64,000 nucleotides of DNA from Candidatus Liberimonas magnetica (GCA_020523885.1 JAJAPY010000002.1:62001-126000), one strand, 5' to 3'. Counted from the stretch's first letter, positions 17,591 to 26,591 are shown. A program made the numbers and translations. Notes: generated by a model from the letters alone, not told the origin.

Positions 17591-20014
17591 ATGGGCAAAA
17601 AAACTGAAGACAACCGCACGAAAGAAGATATTGAAACTTCTGAAGTCCGTTACCGCAGGCTTTTTGAGTCTGCAAAGGAATCAGAAGAAAAGTTATCTAA
17701 ACAGAATATCCTTTTACAATCTATAATCAATAGCCAAAAAAACATGTTAATATTTGCACTTGATAAGAATTACTGCTATATAGCTTTTAATGAAAACCAT
17801 AGCAATGAAATGAAAAAAGTATATAACGCTGACATAGAAATCGGGAAATGCATACTGGATTACCTGACCATTCCGGAACTAAAACGGCTTGCTAAAGCAA
17901 GTTTTGACCGTGCCCTCAAAGGAAAAAACTTTATTGAGCAGCAGTTCCAGCAAAATACCGGCATATACTATGAAATCATTTGGGGTCCGATTAAAACGCC
18001 GGAAGGGAAAATTGCAGGGATAAATGTTTTGGCCCGGGATATCACTGAGAAAATGAAAGTGGTAGAGTCACTGCGGGATAATGAGATCAAGTACCGCAAA
18101 ATCATTGACCAGGCAAGTGACTCCATCATGCTTCTAGAATTGACGGATGAAGGGATTCCTATCATCAGGGATGCCAATGCTACGGTTATGCTGATGCATG
18201 GCTATTCGCGGGAAGAAATCATCGGCAAGCCCATTTCATTTCTTGATGCAGATAGCACACCATTTTTGATTAGTAAAAGTGCCGGCAGGATAGCTGGTGA
18301 CAAGAAATATATCTTTGAGGCCAGGCACCGCCGTAAGGATGGATCGGTTTTTGATTTAGAAGTATCGGTGAAAGAAATTGAGATCGAAGGCAAGAGTCTG
18401 TTGATTGATATTTCGCGCGACATCACGCAACGCAAACGGATGCAGGAGATTCAGGAATTCAAAAATGTAATTCTTCGCACTCAACAGGAAGCTTCGATCG
18501 ATGGAATAGTTATGCTGAATGAAGCTGGTGGCATTATATCATACAACCACAGGTTTGCTGAGATATGGGGTATTCCTTCTGAGGCAAGAGAATCCAGATA
18601 TTATGAACAAGCTTTTCAATTAGTACAAGATAAATTAGTAAGCCCTGGAGAATTTATCAGCAAGATAAATTATTTGTACCAAAACCGGAATGAAACAAGC
18701 CGTGAGAATATCAATCTTAAAGATGGCAGGATCTTAGACCGTTATTCAGCTCCTATGTTAGGCAGTGATAATAAATACTATGGCAGGGTATGGTACTTCC
18801 GTGATATTACTGAGCAGAAACATTTAGAAGAACAGCTCCGGCAAACCTATAAAATGGATGCCATAGGTTCCTTAGCAGGCGGAATAGCGCATGATTTCAA
18901 TAACTTGTTAACCGTTATTTCCGGTAATACAAATCTTATAATGGGTGAAGTCGATAAGACAAGTAATACCTACATAGACCTTAAGGAAATAAGTTTAGCT
19001 GCGGAGAAAGCTGCATCTCTTACCATGCAGTTATTGCTTTATAGCAGAAAACAACCTATGGGTTTTTACCCTTTAAATATAAATAAAACAATAAACGACA
19101 TTTTGCAAATGCTGAAAAGGCTGATTGGTGAAGATATTACAGTGAATTTGGAATTAGAACCTGATATTGAGATCATCAAAGCTGATTTATCCAACATTGA
19201 ACAGGTAGTTATAAATATCTGTATCAATGCAAGAGATGCGCTGCCTAAAGGCGGAACAATAACAATAAGGACAGAAAGTATAATTTTAAACGAAGATCAA
19301 AGCAGGGCGCTTGAAGGCTCACAGCCTGGAAAATATATCCGGCTTTCTATAGCAGATAACGGCGTAGGGATGGATAAAGAAACGCTAAAACATGTTTTTG
19401 AGCCGTTTTTTACTACAAAAGGACTTGGAAAAGGAAGTGGGATGGGGTTGCCCGTAGTTTACGGAATTGTAAAAGCACACAATGGATGGATAAATGTTTA
19501 TAGCGAACCTGCCGATGGAACAGTTTTTAAAATTTATCTTCCTGTTATAAAAGCAGAAGAAGCTTTTAAAGAAAAAGATAGAGAAAAAGATAGAGAAAAA
19601 GATAGAGAAAAAGATAAAGCCTTTAAATTAAAAGGCAAAAGTGAACATGTTCTGGTTGTTGAAGATGATGAACAAGTTCTTCGATATATAGTAAGTATAC
19701 TAGAGAGAAATAACTATCATATTTTTAATGCAGCAAATTCAAAAAATGCAATTGAAATTTTTGGGCAAAACAGTAAAAGTATTGATTTAGTCATAACTGA
19801 TATGATATTATCCGATGGAAACGGGTTAGAAACTATTGAACGATTAAAACTAATCAAAAAAAATATCGGTGTAATAGTTTGCAGCGGTTATCTTGATGAT
19901 AAATCCCGGTTTTCTGAAATACAGGAAAAAGGGTATAGATTCCTTCAAAAACCATTTAGTAAAATAGAGTTATTGAAAATAGTAAGAGAAATAATAGAGA
20001 ACAATAATGGATGA
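17591..20014 (+). CDS. PAS-domain hybrid histidine kinase with C-terminal receiver
   Basis: 807-residue soluble kinase. Three PAS domains are suggested at about 40-150, 155-285 and 290-415 (each ends in a phrase like ARDITEK, SRDITQR or FRDITEQ). HisKA carries His434 in GGIAHDFNNLL and HATPase_c has NARDALPKGG, DNGVGMD, FFTTKGLGKGSGMGL. A linker of repeated DREK units (about 660-678, from a 12-bp tandem repeat) leads to a receiver with phospho-acceptor Asp737 in LVITDMILSDGNG. The C-terminal receiver suggests a phosphorelay or feedback control. It closes the signalling island. Confidence 0.92.
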   Translation: MGKKTEDNRTKEDIETSEVRYRRLFESAKESEEKLSKQNILLQSIINSQKNMLIFALDKNYCYIAFNENHSNEMKKVYNADIEIGKCILDYLTIPELKRLAKASFDRALKGKNFIEQQFQQNTGIYYEIIWGPIKTPEGKIAGINVLARDITEKMKVVESLRDNEIKYRKIIDQASDSIMLLELTDEGIPIIRDANATVMLMHGYSREEIIGKPISFLDADSTPFLISKSAGRIAGDKKYIFEARHRRKDGSVFDLEVSVKEIEIEGKSLLIDISRDITQRKRMQEIQEFKNVILRTQQEASIDGIVMLNEAGGIISYNHRFAEIWGIPSEARESRYYEQAFQLVQDKLVSPGEFISKINYLYQNRNETSRENINLKDGRILDRYSAPMLGSDNKYYGRVWYFRDITEQKHLEEQLRQTYKMDAIGSLAGGIAHDFNNLLTVISGNTNLIMGEVDKTSNTYIDLKEISLAAEKAASLTMQLLLYSRKQPMGFYPLNINKTINDILQMLKRLIGEDITVNLELEPDIEIIKADLSNIEQVVINICINARDALPKGGTITIRTESIILNEDQSRALEGSQPGKYIRLSIADNGVGMDKETLKHVFEPFFTTKGLGKGSGMGLPVVYGIVKAHNGWINVYSEPADGTVFKIYLPVIKAEEAFKEKDREKDREKDREKDKAFKLKGKSEHVLVVEDDEQVLRYIVSILERNNYHIFNAANSKNAIEIFGQNSKSIDLVITDMILSDGNGLETIERLKLIKKNIGVIVCSGYLDDKSRFSEIQEKGYRFLQKPFSKIELLKIVREIIENNNG
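19569..19617 (+). repeat. 12-bp in-frame tandem repeat in the kinase linker
   Basis: The unit GAAAAAGATAGA repeats about four times and encodes EKDR. It forms the flexible charged linker between the ATPase and receiver domains of the PAS kinase. Its length is likely to vary between strains because the copies are identical and in frame. Confidence 0.85.
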
Positions 20015-20023
20015 TTTACTTCA

Positions 20024-20052
20024 TTGACTTTTTTAAGCTTGTTTAGTAAAAT
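20024..20052 (+). promoter_or_regulatory. Sigma70-type promoter for trxA-trxB
   Basis: TTGACT at 20024-20029, 17-bp spacer, TAAAAT at 20047-20052. It lies 81 bp before trxA. The leader carries a GTCCCGC/GCGGGAC hairpin at 20096-20114, a GC-rich repeat of the type scattered through the window. Confidence 0.7.
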
Positions 20053-20095
20053 ACGTAAAAATAAATACAGTTTTTTAATATTAGAAGGAATGACA

Positions 20096-20114
20096 GTCCC
20101 GCCTAAAGCGGGAC
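20096..20114. repeat. Small GC-rich palindrome in the trxA leader
   Basis: GTCCCGC, loop CTAAA, GCGGGAC: seven perfect pairs. Same GTCCCGC word as in the palindromes at 15203, 30128 and 36241. It ends 18 bp before the trxA start, close to its GGAGG site. Confidence 0.65.
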
Positions 20115-20132
20115 GCGACATCGGAGGATAAT

Positions 20133-20456
20133 ATGGCAGATATGGTCATTAATGAACAGAATTTTGACGCAGAAGTATTAAATTCACAGGTTCCTGTGTT
20201 AGTAGATTTTTGGGCGCCATGGTGCGGCCCGTGCAAGATGATAGGCCCGGTAGTAGAAGAAATAGCCAAAGAATATGCCGGAAAACTGAAAGTAGGGAAA
20301 ATCAATACGGACGAAAACCTCGGTGTTGCAAGCAAATATCAAATAACTTCTATACCCTGCCTCCTTTTCTTTAAAGCCGGGAAAGTTGTGGAAAGAATCG
20401 TAGGTTTTAGATCAAAGAATGACCTGAAAAAAATAGTAGATAAGGTAATAGCCTAA
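20133..20456 (+). CDS. trxA: Thioredoxin
   Basis: Cytoplasmic dithiol reductant of 107 aa. The active site WCGPCK is present with Cys31 and Cys34, together with the buried FWAPW segment, the cis-Pro in TSIPCLLFF and a C-terminal amphipathic helix. GGAGG precedes the ATG. It has its own promoter and is followed 22 bp later by thioredoxin reductase, so the pair forms a complete thioredoxin system. Confidence 0.97.
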   Translation: MADMVINEQNFDAEVLNSQVPVLVDFWAPWCGPCKMIGPVVEEIAKEYAGKLKVGKINTDENLGVASKYQITSIPCLLFFKAGKVVERIVGFRSKNDLKKIVDKVIA

Positions 20457-20478
20457 ACCAGCCTGTACATCTTTTAAA

Positions 20479-21426
20479 ATGAGCGACAATATTTATGACG
20501 TTATAATCATAGGCGGAGGCCCTGCTGGCCTGACTGCAGCTATATATACGACCCGTTCAAAATTAAAGACACTCCTCATAGAAAAAATGGGGTGCGGCGG
20601 GCAGGTTATAATTACGGACAACATTGAAAACTATCCTGGATTTCCAGAAGGGATAAGCGGTTTTGAACTTTCGGCAAAATTTGAAGAACAGGCAAGGAAG
20701 TTCGGCGTTGAAATAATAAACGACGAAGTAACCGGCTTAATAATAGAAAAAACTGATAACCTGAAAACCGTAAAAACCCAAAACTCTTCATTTAAAACAT
20801 TAACTGTAATAATATCTTCTGGAGCTAACCCTAAAAAGCTTCAAGTGCCCGGTGAAGAGGAGTTTTTAGGAAAGGGAGTTTCCTACTGTGCAACCTGTGA
20901 CGGCCCGTTTTTTAAAGCAAAAGACATTATAGTGGTGGGTGGGGGCGATTCTGCGGTAGAGGAAGCCATTTATCTTACAAGATTTGCAAAAAAGGTAACT
21001 CTCATACACAGAAGGGACAGGCTGCGCGCGGCAAAGCTAATACAAGACAGGGCCTTTAATAATCCTAAAATGGTTATTGTTTTAAACTCTATAGTAACAA
21101 AAATAACAGGCGACGAAAATGTGAAGGGCGTATTAATCAAAAATGTAGTGGATGGAAAGGAAAAACAGACAGATGCTTCGGGTGTCTTTATTTTTGCAGG
21201 CTATGTGCCAAACACTATGTTCCTGAAAGATACGCTTAAATTAGATGAAAGATGTTACGTTTTAACGGATAATGATATGAAGACTTCTGTGCCTGGTATA
21301 TTTGCCTGCGGAGACGTGAGAAACAAGATGTTAAAACAGGTAGTAACTGCCGTAGGGGACGGCGCAGCCGCTGCTTTCTCAGCACAAGAATATGTAGACG
21401 AATTAAAAGGAACATCGTACAAATAA
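20479..21426 (+). CDS. trxB: Thioredoxin reductase
   Basis: FAD- and NADPH-dependent enzyme that reduces thioredoxin. Residues 7-20 contain the FAD-binding GGGPAGLTAA, the redox-active CATC (Cys137, Cys140) precedes DG, VGGGDSAVEEA is the NADPH site, and the C-terminal GIFACGDVRNK with QVVTAVGDGAAAA binds FAD. The length of 315 aa is standard for the low-molecular-weight type. It lies directly downstream of trxA in the same operon. Confidence 0.97.
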   Translation: MSDNIYDVIIIGGGPAGLTAAIYTTRSKLKTLLIEKMGCGGQVIITDNIENYPGFPEGISGFELSAKFEEQARKFGVEIINDEVTGLIIEKTDNLKTVKTQNSSFKTLTVIISSGANPKKLQVPGEEEFLGKGVSYCATCDGPFFKAKDIIVVGGGDSAVEEAIYLTRFAKKVTLIHRRDRLRAAKLIQDRAFNNPKMVIVLNSIVTKITGDENVKGVLIKNVVDGKEKQTDASGVFIFAGYVPNTMFLKDTLKLDERCYVLTDNDMKTSVPGIFACGDVRNKMLKQVVTAVGDGAAAAFSAQEYVDELKGTSYK

Positions 21427-21431
21427 ATCAA

Positions 21432-21460
21432 TTGAAACAGCAGTCAATATTTGCTAAAAT
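21432..21460 (+). promoter_or_regulatory. Sigma70-type promoter of the toxin-antitoxin pair
   Basis: TTGAAA at 21432-21437, 17-bp spacer, TAAAAT at 21455-21460, 46 bp before the antitoxin start. Confidence 0.6.
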
Positions 21461-21506
21461 CATATAGCAAGATTTTCTGATATAGAAGAGTTAAGGGAGA
21501 GGTGTT

Positions 21507-21728
21507 ATGAACGCAAATGCAAAAAAAATTATTGAAAAAGCATTAGATTTACCTCCGATTGAGCGAGCAGAACTGGTTGAATATATTTTTGAGAGTTTTA
21601 ATAAAGAATTCCGCAAAGAAGTTGATAAGCAGTGGATCAAGGAATCGGAAGATAGGATTAATGCTTATGACCAAGGGAAGTTGAAAGCTATTCCTGCAAA
21701 AGACGTTTTCAAAAGAATAGATAAATAA
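21507..21728 (+). CDS. Antitoxin of addiction-module family PF09720
   Basis: 73-residue acidic/basic helical protein. The sequence ALDLPPIERAELVEYIFESF is the signature of the small 'putative addiction module component' antitoxins that pair with ParE/RelE-type toxins. It has an AGGGAGAGG Shine-Dalgarno and its own promoter, and the toxin gene begins 7 bp downstream. Antitoxins of this class bind and neutralise the toxin and usually repress their operon. Confidence 0.85.
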   Translation: MNANAKKIIEKALDLPPIERAELVEYIFESFNKEFRKEVDKQWIKESEDRINAYDQGKLKAIPAKDVFKRIDK

Positions 21729-21735
21729 ACCTATA

Positions 21736-22035
21736 ATGGAAATCAAATTCTTAGAGATAGCAGAAATAGAATTCAAAGACGCTTGTGCATATTATAATCA
21801 ACAAAGCGAAGGCCTCGGTTACGAATTTGCAGCAGAAGTAGGAAGAACTCTTGAAAGAATTGAAAGCTATAATGAAGCCTGGGCGCCTCTTTCTGCACGA
21901 ACACGGAGATGTCGCACAAACCGGTTCCCTTATGGTATTATTTATCAAATAAGAACGGATATGATTTTGATAGTGGCGATAATGCACATGCATAAACATC
22001 CCTATTCATGGAAATCAAGATTAAAACAGAAATAA
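21736..22035 (+). CDS. ParE/RelE-superfamily toxin
   Basis: 99-residue protein with the RelE/ParE fold pattern: MEIKFLEIAEIEFKDACAYYNQQ at the start, LGYEFAAEVGRTLERI in the middle, and the closing strands FPYGIIYQIRTDMILIVAIMH with the conserved end of basic residues. It lies 7 bp after its antitoxin. ParE types inhibit gyrase and RelE types cleave mRNA; the sequence alone does not decide which. A likely terminator follows at 22115. Confidence 0.85.
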   Translation: MEIKFLEIAEIEFKDACAYYNQQSEGLGYEFAAEVGRTLERIESYNEAWAPLSARTRRCRTNRFPYGIIYQIRTDMILIVAIMHMHKHPYSWKSRLKQK

Positions 22036-22893
22036 CTCTTTTCAATTGTAGATATAAAAACCCAGAACCTGAAATAATTCTTGGCCACTTATCCCAAGAG
22101 TTATACAAAATGTGAAACCATGCTTGCATCAAAGAAGTATGGTTTTTTGTTTGTAAAAGTGCTAAAGTAACGTTTTACAAAAGGAAAGTATCCAAGTATT
22201 TGCGATTGCTCTAAGAACAGTTAGTGGTGTATTTGAAGCATTCAGAGATTTCCTTTTCGCTAATAATGCATTCATTCGTATTTTTCAGGTGGCTGCGGAA
22301 CTCGGTCTTCAGCTTCGCCAGGAATGACCTCAGACAGTCCTCGCCAACTTCTTCCTGAAAAACACTCATTCATAGTTGCATTAAACCCGCTCAAAGAAAA
22401 TCCCTGAATGCTTCTGTGCGTGGGGGGAATAGTTACACTGCAAGGGTTCGTGGTTCGACTTCGCTCACCACTCACCAAAGCCCGCTAAAAGCGTGCTTAA
22501 TTGCCCTCCAGCAATACTTGCAGTGTGAAAATCTGAAAAAAGATACAATAAGACTACAAGAAGGAGAACCACTTACGTTTATTAGTTAGGTTCGTCCCCA
22601 AATGCAGGTTCGCAATATGTAGCAAAATGGGAAAATAGAGAAACTTAATTTGTCTATTTGACTACGTCCCCAAGAATGCCGGGGTAGTCGGCGAGGACTG
22701 TCCTTCTTCGCTAAAGCTACGAAGGATAAATCTGAGCCCCAACTTATTAAAACAAAGTAGAGTGAAAGGATTGCTTGTCCTCTGTAGCCTTGGCGAAAGA
22801 GGAGGCGGGCAAAGAAAATGGACTCGGTGGTGCAGGGGTGGAACAGCCCCGCGAAGTTGTCTTTATATATTTAAAATATTGAAAAATAATAAA
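22036..22893. other. 858-bp non-coding region with nested inverted repeats
   Basis: No gene seen. After the terminator at 22115, the segment 22235-22410 is a long imperfect inverted repeat (GCATTCAGAGATTT against AAATCCCTGAATGC; GCATTCATTCGTATTTTTCAGG against CCTGAAAAACACTCATTCAT). A second pair ACACTGCAAG/CTTGCAGTGT lies at 22435-22444 and 22517-22526, enclosing smaller hairpins. A third hairpin GACTAC...GTAGTC is near 22660-22690, and TCCTTC/GAAGGA near 22700-22726. It looks like accumulated MITE or REP debris. Confidence 0.6.
22115..22148 (+). terminator. Intrinsic terminator after the toxin gene
   Basis: AAACCAT followed by a CTT-containing loop region, AAG and ATGGTTTTTT: seven perfect pairs extended by CTT/AAG, then a T-run. 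It would end the toxin-antitoxin transcript. Confidence 0.6.
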
Positions 22894-25611
22894 ATGTCTA
22901 AACTTTATCTTATCGACGGCAATGCTTATATCCACAGGGCTTATCATGCTCTTCCACCCTTGACTACATCAAAGGGAGAAATGGTAAACGCCGTGTATGG
23001 GTTTATAAGAATGGTTTTAAAAGTTGTAAACTCAAAAAAACCGGAATACCTCGTTGTGTGTTTCGATTACCCCGCAAAAACCTTCAGGCATAAAGAGTAC
23101 CCTCTTTATAAGGCTCATAGAAAAGTGATTGACGATGAATTAAAAAGCCAGATGCCACTTGCAAGAGAGGCTATTAAGGCGCTTAATATCGTTTTGTTGG
23201 AGAAAGAAGGCTATGAGGGTGATGATATTATAGCTACCCTTGCCCAGAACGCTAAAAATGACGGGGCAGAGGTAATCATTATCACCGGAGACAAGGATGC
23301 GCTTCAACTGGTGGATGAAAAGATAAATGTCTGGAACGAACAGAAAGATGTTTTATATACGGAAGAAAAGGTAAAGGAAAAGTATGGAGTAGAACCATCA
23401 CAGCTTGTTGAAATGTTTGCTCTTATGGGGGATTCAAGCGACAATGTGCCTGGAGTAAAAGGGATTGGCGAGAAAACTGCTACAAAGCTTATACAGGAGT
23501 ATGGCTCTCTTAACGGTGTATATGAAAACCTTGACTCTGTTAAGGGGAAAACAAAAGAGCTTTTGGCAAATTCAAAGGAAGATGCTCTAAAAAGCAGATC
23601 CCTTGTAACCTTAGACAGGAAAGTCCAGGTAGGGCTTGATTGGCATGACGCTAAGCTTAAAGAAATAAACGCGGAAAAGGCAACAGAGTTTTTTAAACGG
23701 CTTGAATTTCATACCCTGGTAAAAGAATTCTCTCATCCAGCCCCTGCATCCTTTGACAGTGCAGCCCTTAACCCTGTGCCTGCCGATCCTGTTTTAAAAG
23801 AGCAGGATAAGGTAATTTCCAATACCATATTTTCTCAAAAAGACCTTGATTTATTAGTTAAAAAGATGAGAAAAGAAGGACTGGTTTCATTAGATTTGGA
23901 GACTGATGACGTAAACCCGTTTAAGGCAAAAATAGTAGGGTTGTCTTTTGCCTGTGACAGTTCACAAGGGTATTATATTCCGGTCGGCCATGATTATCTT
24001 GGTTCTCAGGAGCAGATGGAATTAAAGCAAGTTCTTAATACACTAAAAGATATTCTTGAAGATAAGAATATTAAAAAATACGGCCAGAACATAAAATACG
24101 ACCTCATTGTTTTAAAAAATAACGGTATCAGCCTTTACGGTATATATTTTGATACTATGGTGGCCTCTTACTGCCTTAACCCTTCACGCACGAACCATGG
24201 ACTGAAAGACATTGTGCTTGATTATCTCGGAATTCAGATGACAAGGATTGAAGAACTGATTGGCGAAGGCAAGAACCAGACAACCATGGATAAGGTTGAG
24301 GTACAAAAAGCAGCAGAATATGCCTGCGCCGATGCTGTGATGGTGTTTAGATTAGCTCAAGCTTTTAAAGAAATGCTGACCGACAAAAAACTTGATAAGC
24401 TGTTCAATGACGTTGAAATGCCTTTAGTTGAAATACTTGCTTCCATGGAAGAAAACGGCATAAAAATTGATGACAGCCATTTTAAAAAGCTTTCAAAAGA
24501 GTTTAGTGTAATAGCTGGAGAACTTGAAAAAGAAATATATAAAATTGCAGGCCAGGAATTTAACCCTAATTCGCCGAAACAGCTTTCTTTTATTTTATTT
24601 GAGAAACTGAAGTTGCCCACTGTCCGAAAGACAAAAACAGGGTTTTCTACTGACGAGGAGGTTTTAAAAATACTTTCAAGCCAGCATGAACTCCCTAAAA
24701 AACTGATAGAGTACCGCGAGATACAGAAACTTAAATCTACTTATATCGATTCGCTTATAGAGCTTTCAGAGAAAGAGACGAACAGGGTCCATACTTCGTT
24801 TAACCAGACAATTACTTCGACCGGCAGGCTGTCTAGCTCAAACCCTAACCTGCAGAATATCCCAGTGAAATCGGATTACGGCAAAATGATACGCAGGGGG
24901 TTTATCTGTGAACCCGATAACATCCTTCTTTCAGCGGACTATTCGCAGATAGATTTAAGGGTTTTGGCACATATTACACAGGATCAAGCTCTTATGAGCG
25001 CTTTTAAAAACAATGAAGATGTACACTCTACTACTGCAAGAGAGGTTTTTGGAAAAGCAGACCCTGATTTAAGAAGGATAGCAAAAACCATAAATTTCGG
25101 GATAGTTTACGGACAATCGGCATTCAGCCTTGCCCAACAGCTGGGCATACCGAACCACCAGGCAAAAGAGTATATCGACAACTATTTTATAAGGTATAAG
25201 GGCGTGAAAGAATGGATGGAATGCATAGTAAAAGAAGCGCAAAAGAACGGTTATGTGTCTACTCTTCTTGGCAGGATACGCTATATCCCTGAGATAAATG
25301 CAAAGAACGGACAAATCAGGGCTGGTGCAGAAAGGATAGCTTTAAATACTCCTATACAGGGGACATCAGCTGATATAATCAAAGTTGCCATGGTAGAGAT
25401 TGAGAAGAAGATAGGCAGAGATAGAGATAAAGAAAAAACAAAGATGCTTCTGCAGGTCCATGATGAATTGTTGTTTGAACTGACAAAAGGCCGGCTCAAA
25501 CACGATGCTCAGATAATAAAAAAAATAATGGAAACGGCAGTAAAGCTCGATGTCCCTGTAACGGTTGACCTGAAAGCAGGTCCCAACTGGATGGATATGG
25601 AAAAAATATGA
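22894..25611 (+). CDS. polA: DNA polymerase I
   Basis: Repair and Okazaki-fragment polymerase, 905 aa. The ATG at 22894 gives MSKLYLIDGNAYIHRAYHAL, the canonical start; the longer frame from 22762 adds only intergenic sequence. Domains are a 5'-3' exonuclease (1-290, with GYEGDDIIATLA and GDSSDNVPGVKGIGEKTA), a 3'-5' exonuclease (about 310-490) that keeps Asp334 and Glu336 in LDLETD, NIKYD and the YACAD motif so proofreading looks intact, and the polymerase domain with Asp682 in DYSQIDLR, the O-helix KTINFGIVYG, and Asp857/Glu858 in VHDE. The stop overlaps the first possible coaE start (ATGA). Confidence 0.97.
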   Translation: MSKLYLIDGNAYIHRAYHALPPLTTSKGEMVNAVYGFIRMVLKVVNSKKPEYLVVCFDYPAKTFRHKEYPLYKAHRKVIDDELKSQMPLAREAIKALNIVLLEKEGYEGDDIIATLAQNAKNDGAEVIIITGDKDALQLVDEKINVWNEQKDVLYTEEKVKEKYGVEPSQLVEMFALMGDSSDNVPGVKGIGEKTATKLIQEYGSLNGVYENLDSVKGKTKELLANSKEDALKSRSLVTLDRKVQVGLDWHDAKLKEINAEKATEFFKRLEFHTLVKEFSHPAPASFDSAALNPVPADPVLKEQDKVISNTIFSQKDLDLLVKKMRKEGLVSLDLETDDVNPFKAKIVGLSFACDSSQGYYIPVGHDYLGSQEQMELKQVLNTLKDILEDKNIKKYGQNIKYDLIVLKNNGISLYGIYFDTMVASYCLNPSRTNHGLKDIVLDYLGIQMTRIEELIGEGKNQTTMDKVEVQKAAEYACADAVMVFRLAQAFKEMLTDKKLDKLFNDVEMPLVEILASMEENGIKIDDSHFKKLSKEFSVIAGELEKEIYKIAGQEFNPNSPKQLSFILFEKLKLPTVRKTKTGFSTDEEVLKILSSQHELPKKLIEYREIQKLKSTYIDSLIELSEKETNRVHTSFNQTITSTGRLSSSNPNLQNIPVKSDYGKMIRRGFICEPDNILLSADYSQIDLRVLAHITQDQALMSAFKNNEDVHSTTAREVFGKADPDLRRIAKTINFGIVYGQSAFSLAQQLGIPNHQAKEYIDNYFIRYKGVKEWMECIVKEAQKNGYVSTLLGRIRYIPEINAKNGQIRAGAERIALNTPIQGTSADIIKVAMVEIEKKIGRDRDKEKTKMLLQVHDELLFELTKGRLKHDAQIIKKIMETAVKLDVPVTVDLKAGPNWMDMEKI

Positions 25612-26291
25612 TAAAACCGAATGCAAAATGTAAACTGCAAAATGCAAATTGCAAAATTAACAACAAACTAAGAATTAACAAAAACAAAGGGGTGTTTTTA
25701 GTAGGATTGACTGGCGGATTTGGTACCGGAAAAACCACTGTTGCAAAAGAATTTGCAAGGCTTGGCGCAAAGGTCATTGATGTTGATAAGATAGCAAGGG
25801 ATATAACGAAACCCGGTTTTGATGCATATAGGGATATAGTAAGGGAATTTGGCACGGCTATATTAAAAAAGAACAAGGAAATAGACAGGAAAAAATTGGC
25901 AGACATAGTTTTTAACGATAATAAGAAAAGAAAGATACTGGAACACATATCCCACCCAAGAATAATAGGTATAGTAAATAAGCAGATAAGGTCTTTAGGC
26001 AAGCCCAAAAAACATTTTGTTATCCTTGAAGCTCCGCTCCTTTATGAAGTCGGTCTTGACAGGTATATGGATAAAAATATAGTTGTCTGGGTCCCTTTTA
26101 AAGTGCAGGTGTCTCGCATAAAAAAAAGGGATAAACTAAACAGACCTGAGATATTAGCCAGGATAAAAGCCCAGATTCCTTTAAATAAAAAGCTGAAGCT
26201 TGCAGATCACAAAATAAATAATTCGTTAGCCGGCCAAAAAATAAAAGAACAGGTAAAAAATATTTGGGAGGGCTTGACAAAAAATAAGTAA
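25608..26291 (+). CDS. coaE: Dephospho-CoA kinase
   Basis: Last step of CoA synthesis: phosphorylates the ribose 3'-OH of dephospho-CoA. P-loop GLTGGFGTGKTTVA, DVDKIARD, the lid-region HPRI and EAPLLYEVGL are present. The ATG at 25608 overlaps the polA stop, but residues 3-28 are read from an A-rich heptad-word repeat and are not family sequence. A GTG at 25692 (VFLVGLTGG) would give the usual start but lacks a well-spaced Shine-Dalgarno. I therefore keep 25608 and mark the start as uncertain. The rho promoter begins inside the 3' end of this gene. Confidence 0.9.
   Translation: MIKPNAKCKLQNANCKINNKLRINKNKGVFLVGLTGGFGTGKTTVAKEFARLGAKVIDVDKIARDITKPGFDAYRDIVREFGTAILKKNKEIDRKKLADIVFNDNKKRKILEHISHPRIIGIVNKQIRSLGKPKKHFVILEAPLLYEVGLDRYMDKNIVVWVPFKVQVSRIKKRDKLNRPEILARIKAQIPLNKKLKLADHKINNSLAGQKIKEQVKNIWEGLTKNK
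25617..25664 (+). repeat. Heptad-word arm read as coaE N-terminus
   Basis: Words TGCAAAA, TGTAAAC, TGCAAAA, TGCAAAT, TGCAAAA run in tandem. Because 7 and 3 are coprime, the protein repeats every seven residues: NAKCKLQ then NANCKIN. No complementary second arm is seen nearby. Confidence 0.7.
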
Positions 26292-26302
26292 TTAGTTATA
26301 AT
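26274..26302 (+). promoter_or_regulatory. Sigma70-type promoter for rho
   Basis: Perfect TTGACA (26274-26279), 17-bp spacer, perfect TATAAT (26297-26302). The -35 box is within the last codons of coaE. The transcript would have a leader of about 280 bases before rho. Confidence 0.8.
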
Positions 26303-26308
26303 TCTTAA

Positions 26309-26591
26309 CAGAGTTACTTTTCTAACATTACTTTTGGCATATCTTACGGGGCTTTCCAGTAAACAAATTTGAATCCAACTATAAAAAAAATGTCCTGCTA
26401 AATAAAATAATCTAAAATACTGTTTTATAAATTTAAACCCTATTTACCCCTTTGAAAATCTTAAATAAACTCATTAAACTAATGCATTTAACTAATTCCC
26501 AACAAACTTTGATACCTTACAGGTTTAACAAATCTTTTTAATGCTTTTAAAATCCAATAAAAATCATAATTAATAACAACGGAGGTTTTAA
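26309..26591 (+). promoter_or_regulatory. Long C-rich, G-poor rho leader (possible rut site)
   Basis: Between 26401 and 26580 I count 31 C and only 7 G on the + strand, with no strong hairpins. This C-over-G bias without structure is what Rho-loading (rut) sites look like. In E. coli rho is autoregulated by Rho-dependent termination in its leader, and the same is inferred here. No small ORF is evident. GGAGG lies 6 bp before the rho ATG. Confidence 0.55.

Noticed and set aside
22440-22530. GGTTCG-containing segment as a tRNA
   Set aside because: No acceptor stem or anticodon arm could be built; the pairing is that of a nested repeat.
22762-22893. N-terminal extension of polA
   Set aside because: The 44 extra codons read intergenic repeat-like sequence and the family start is the ATG at 22894.
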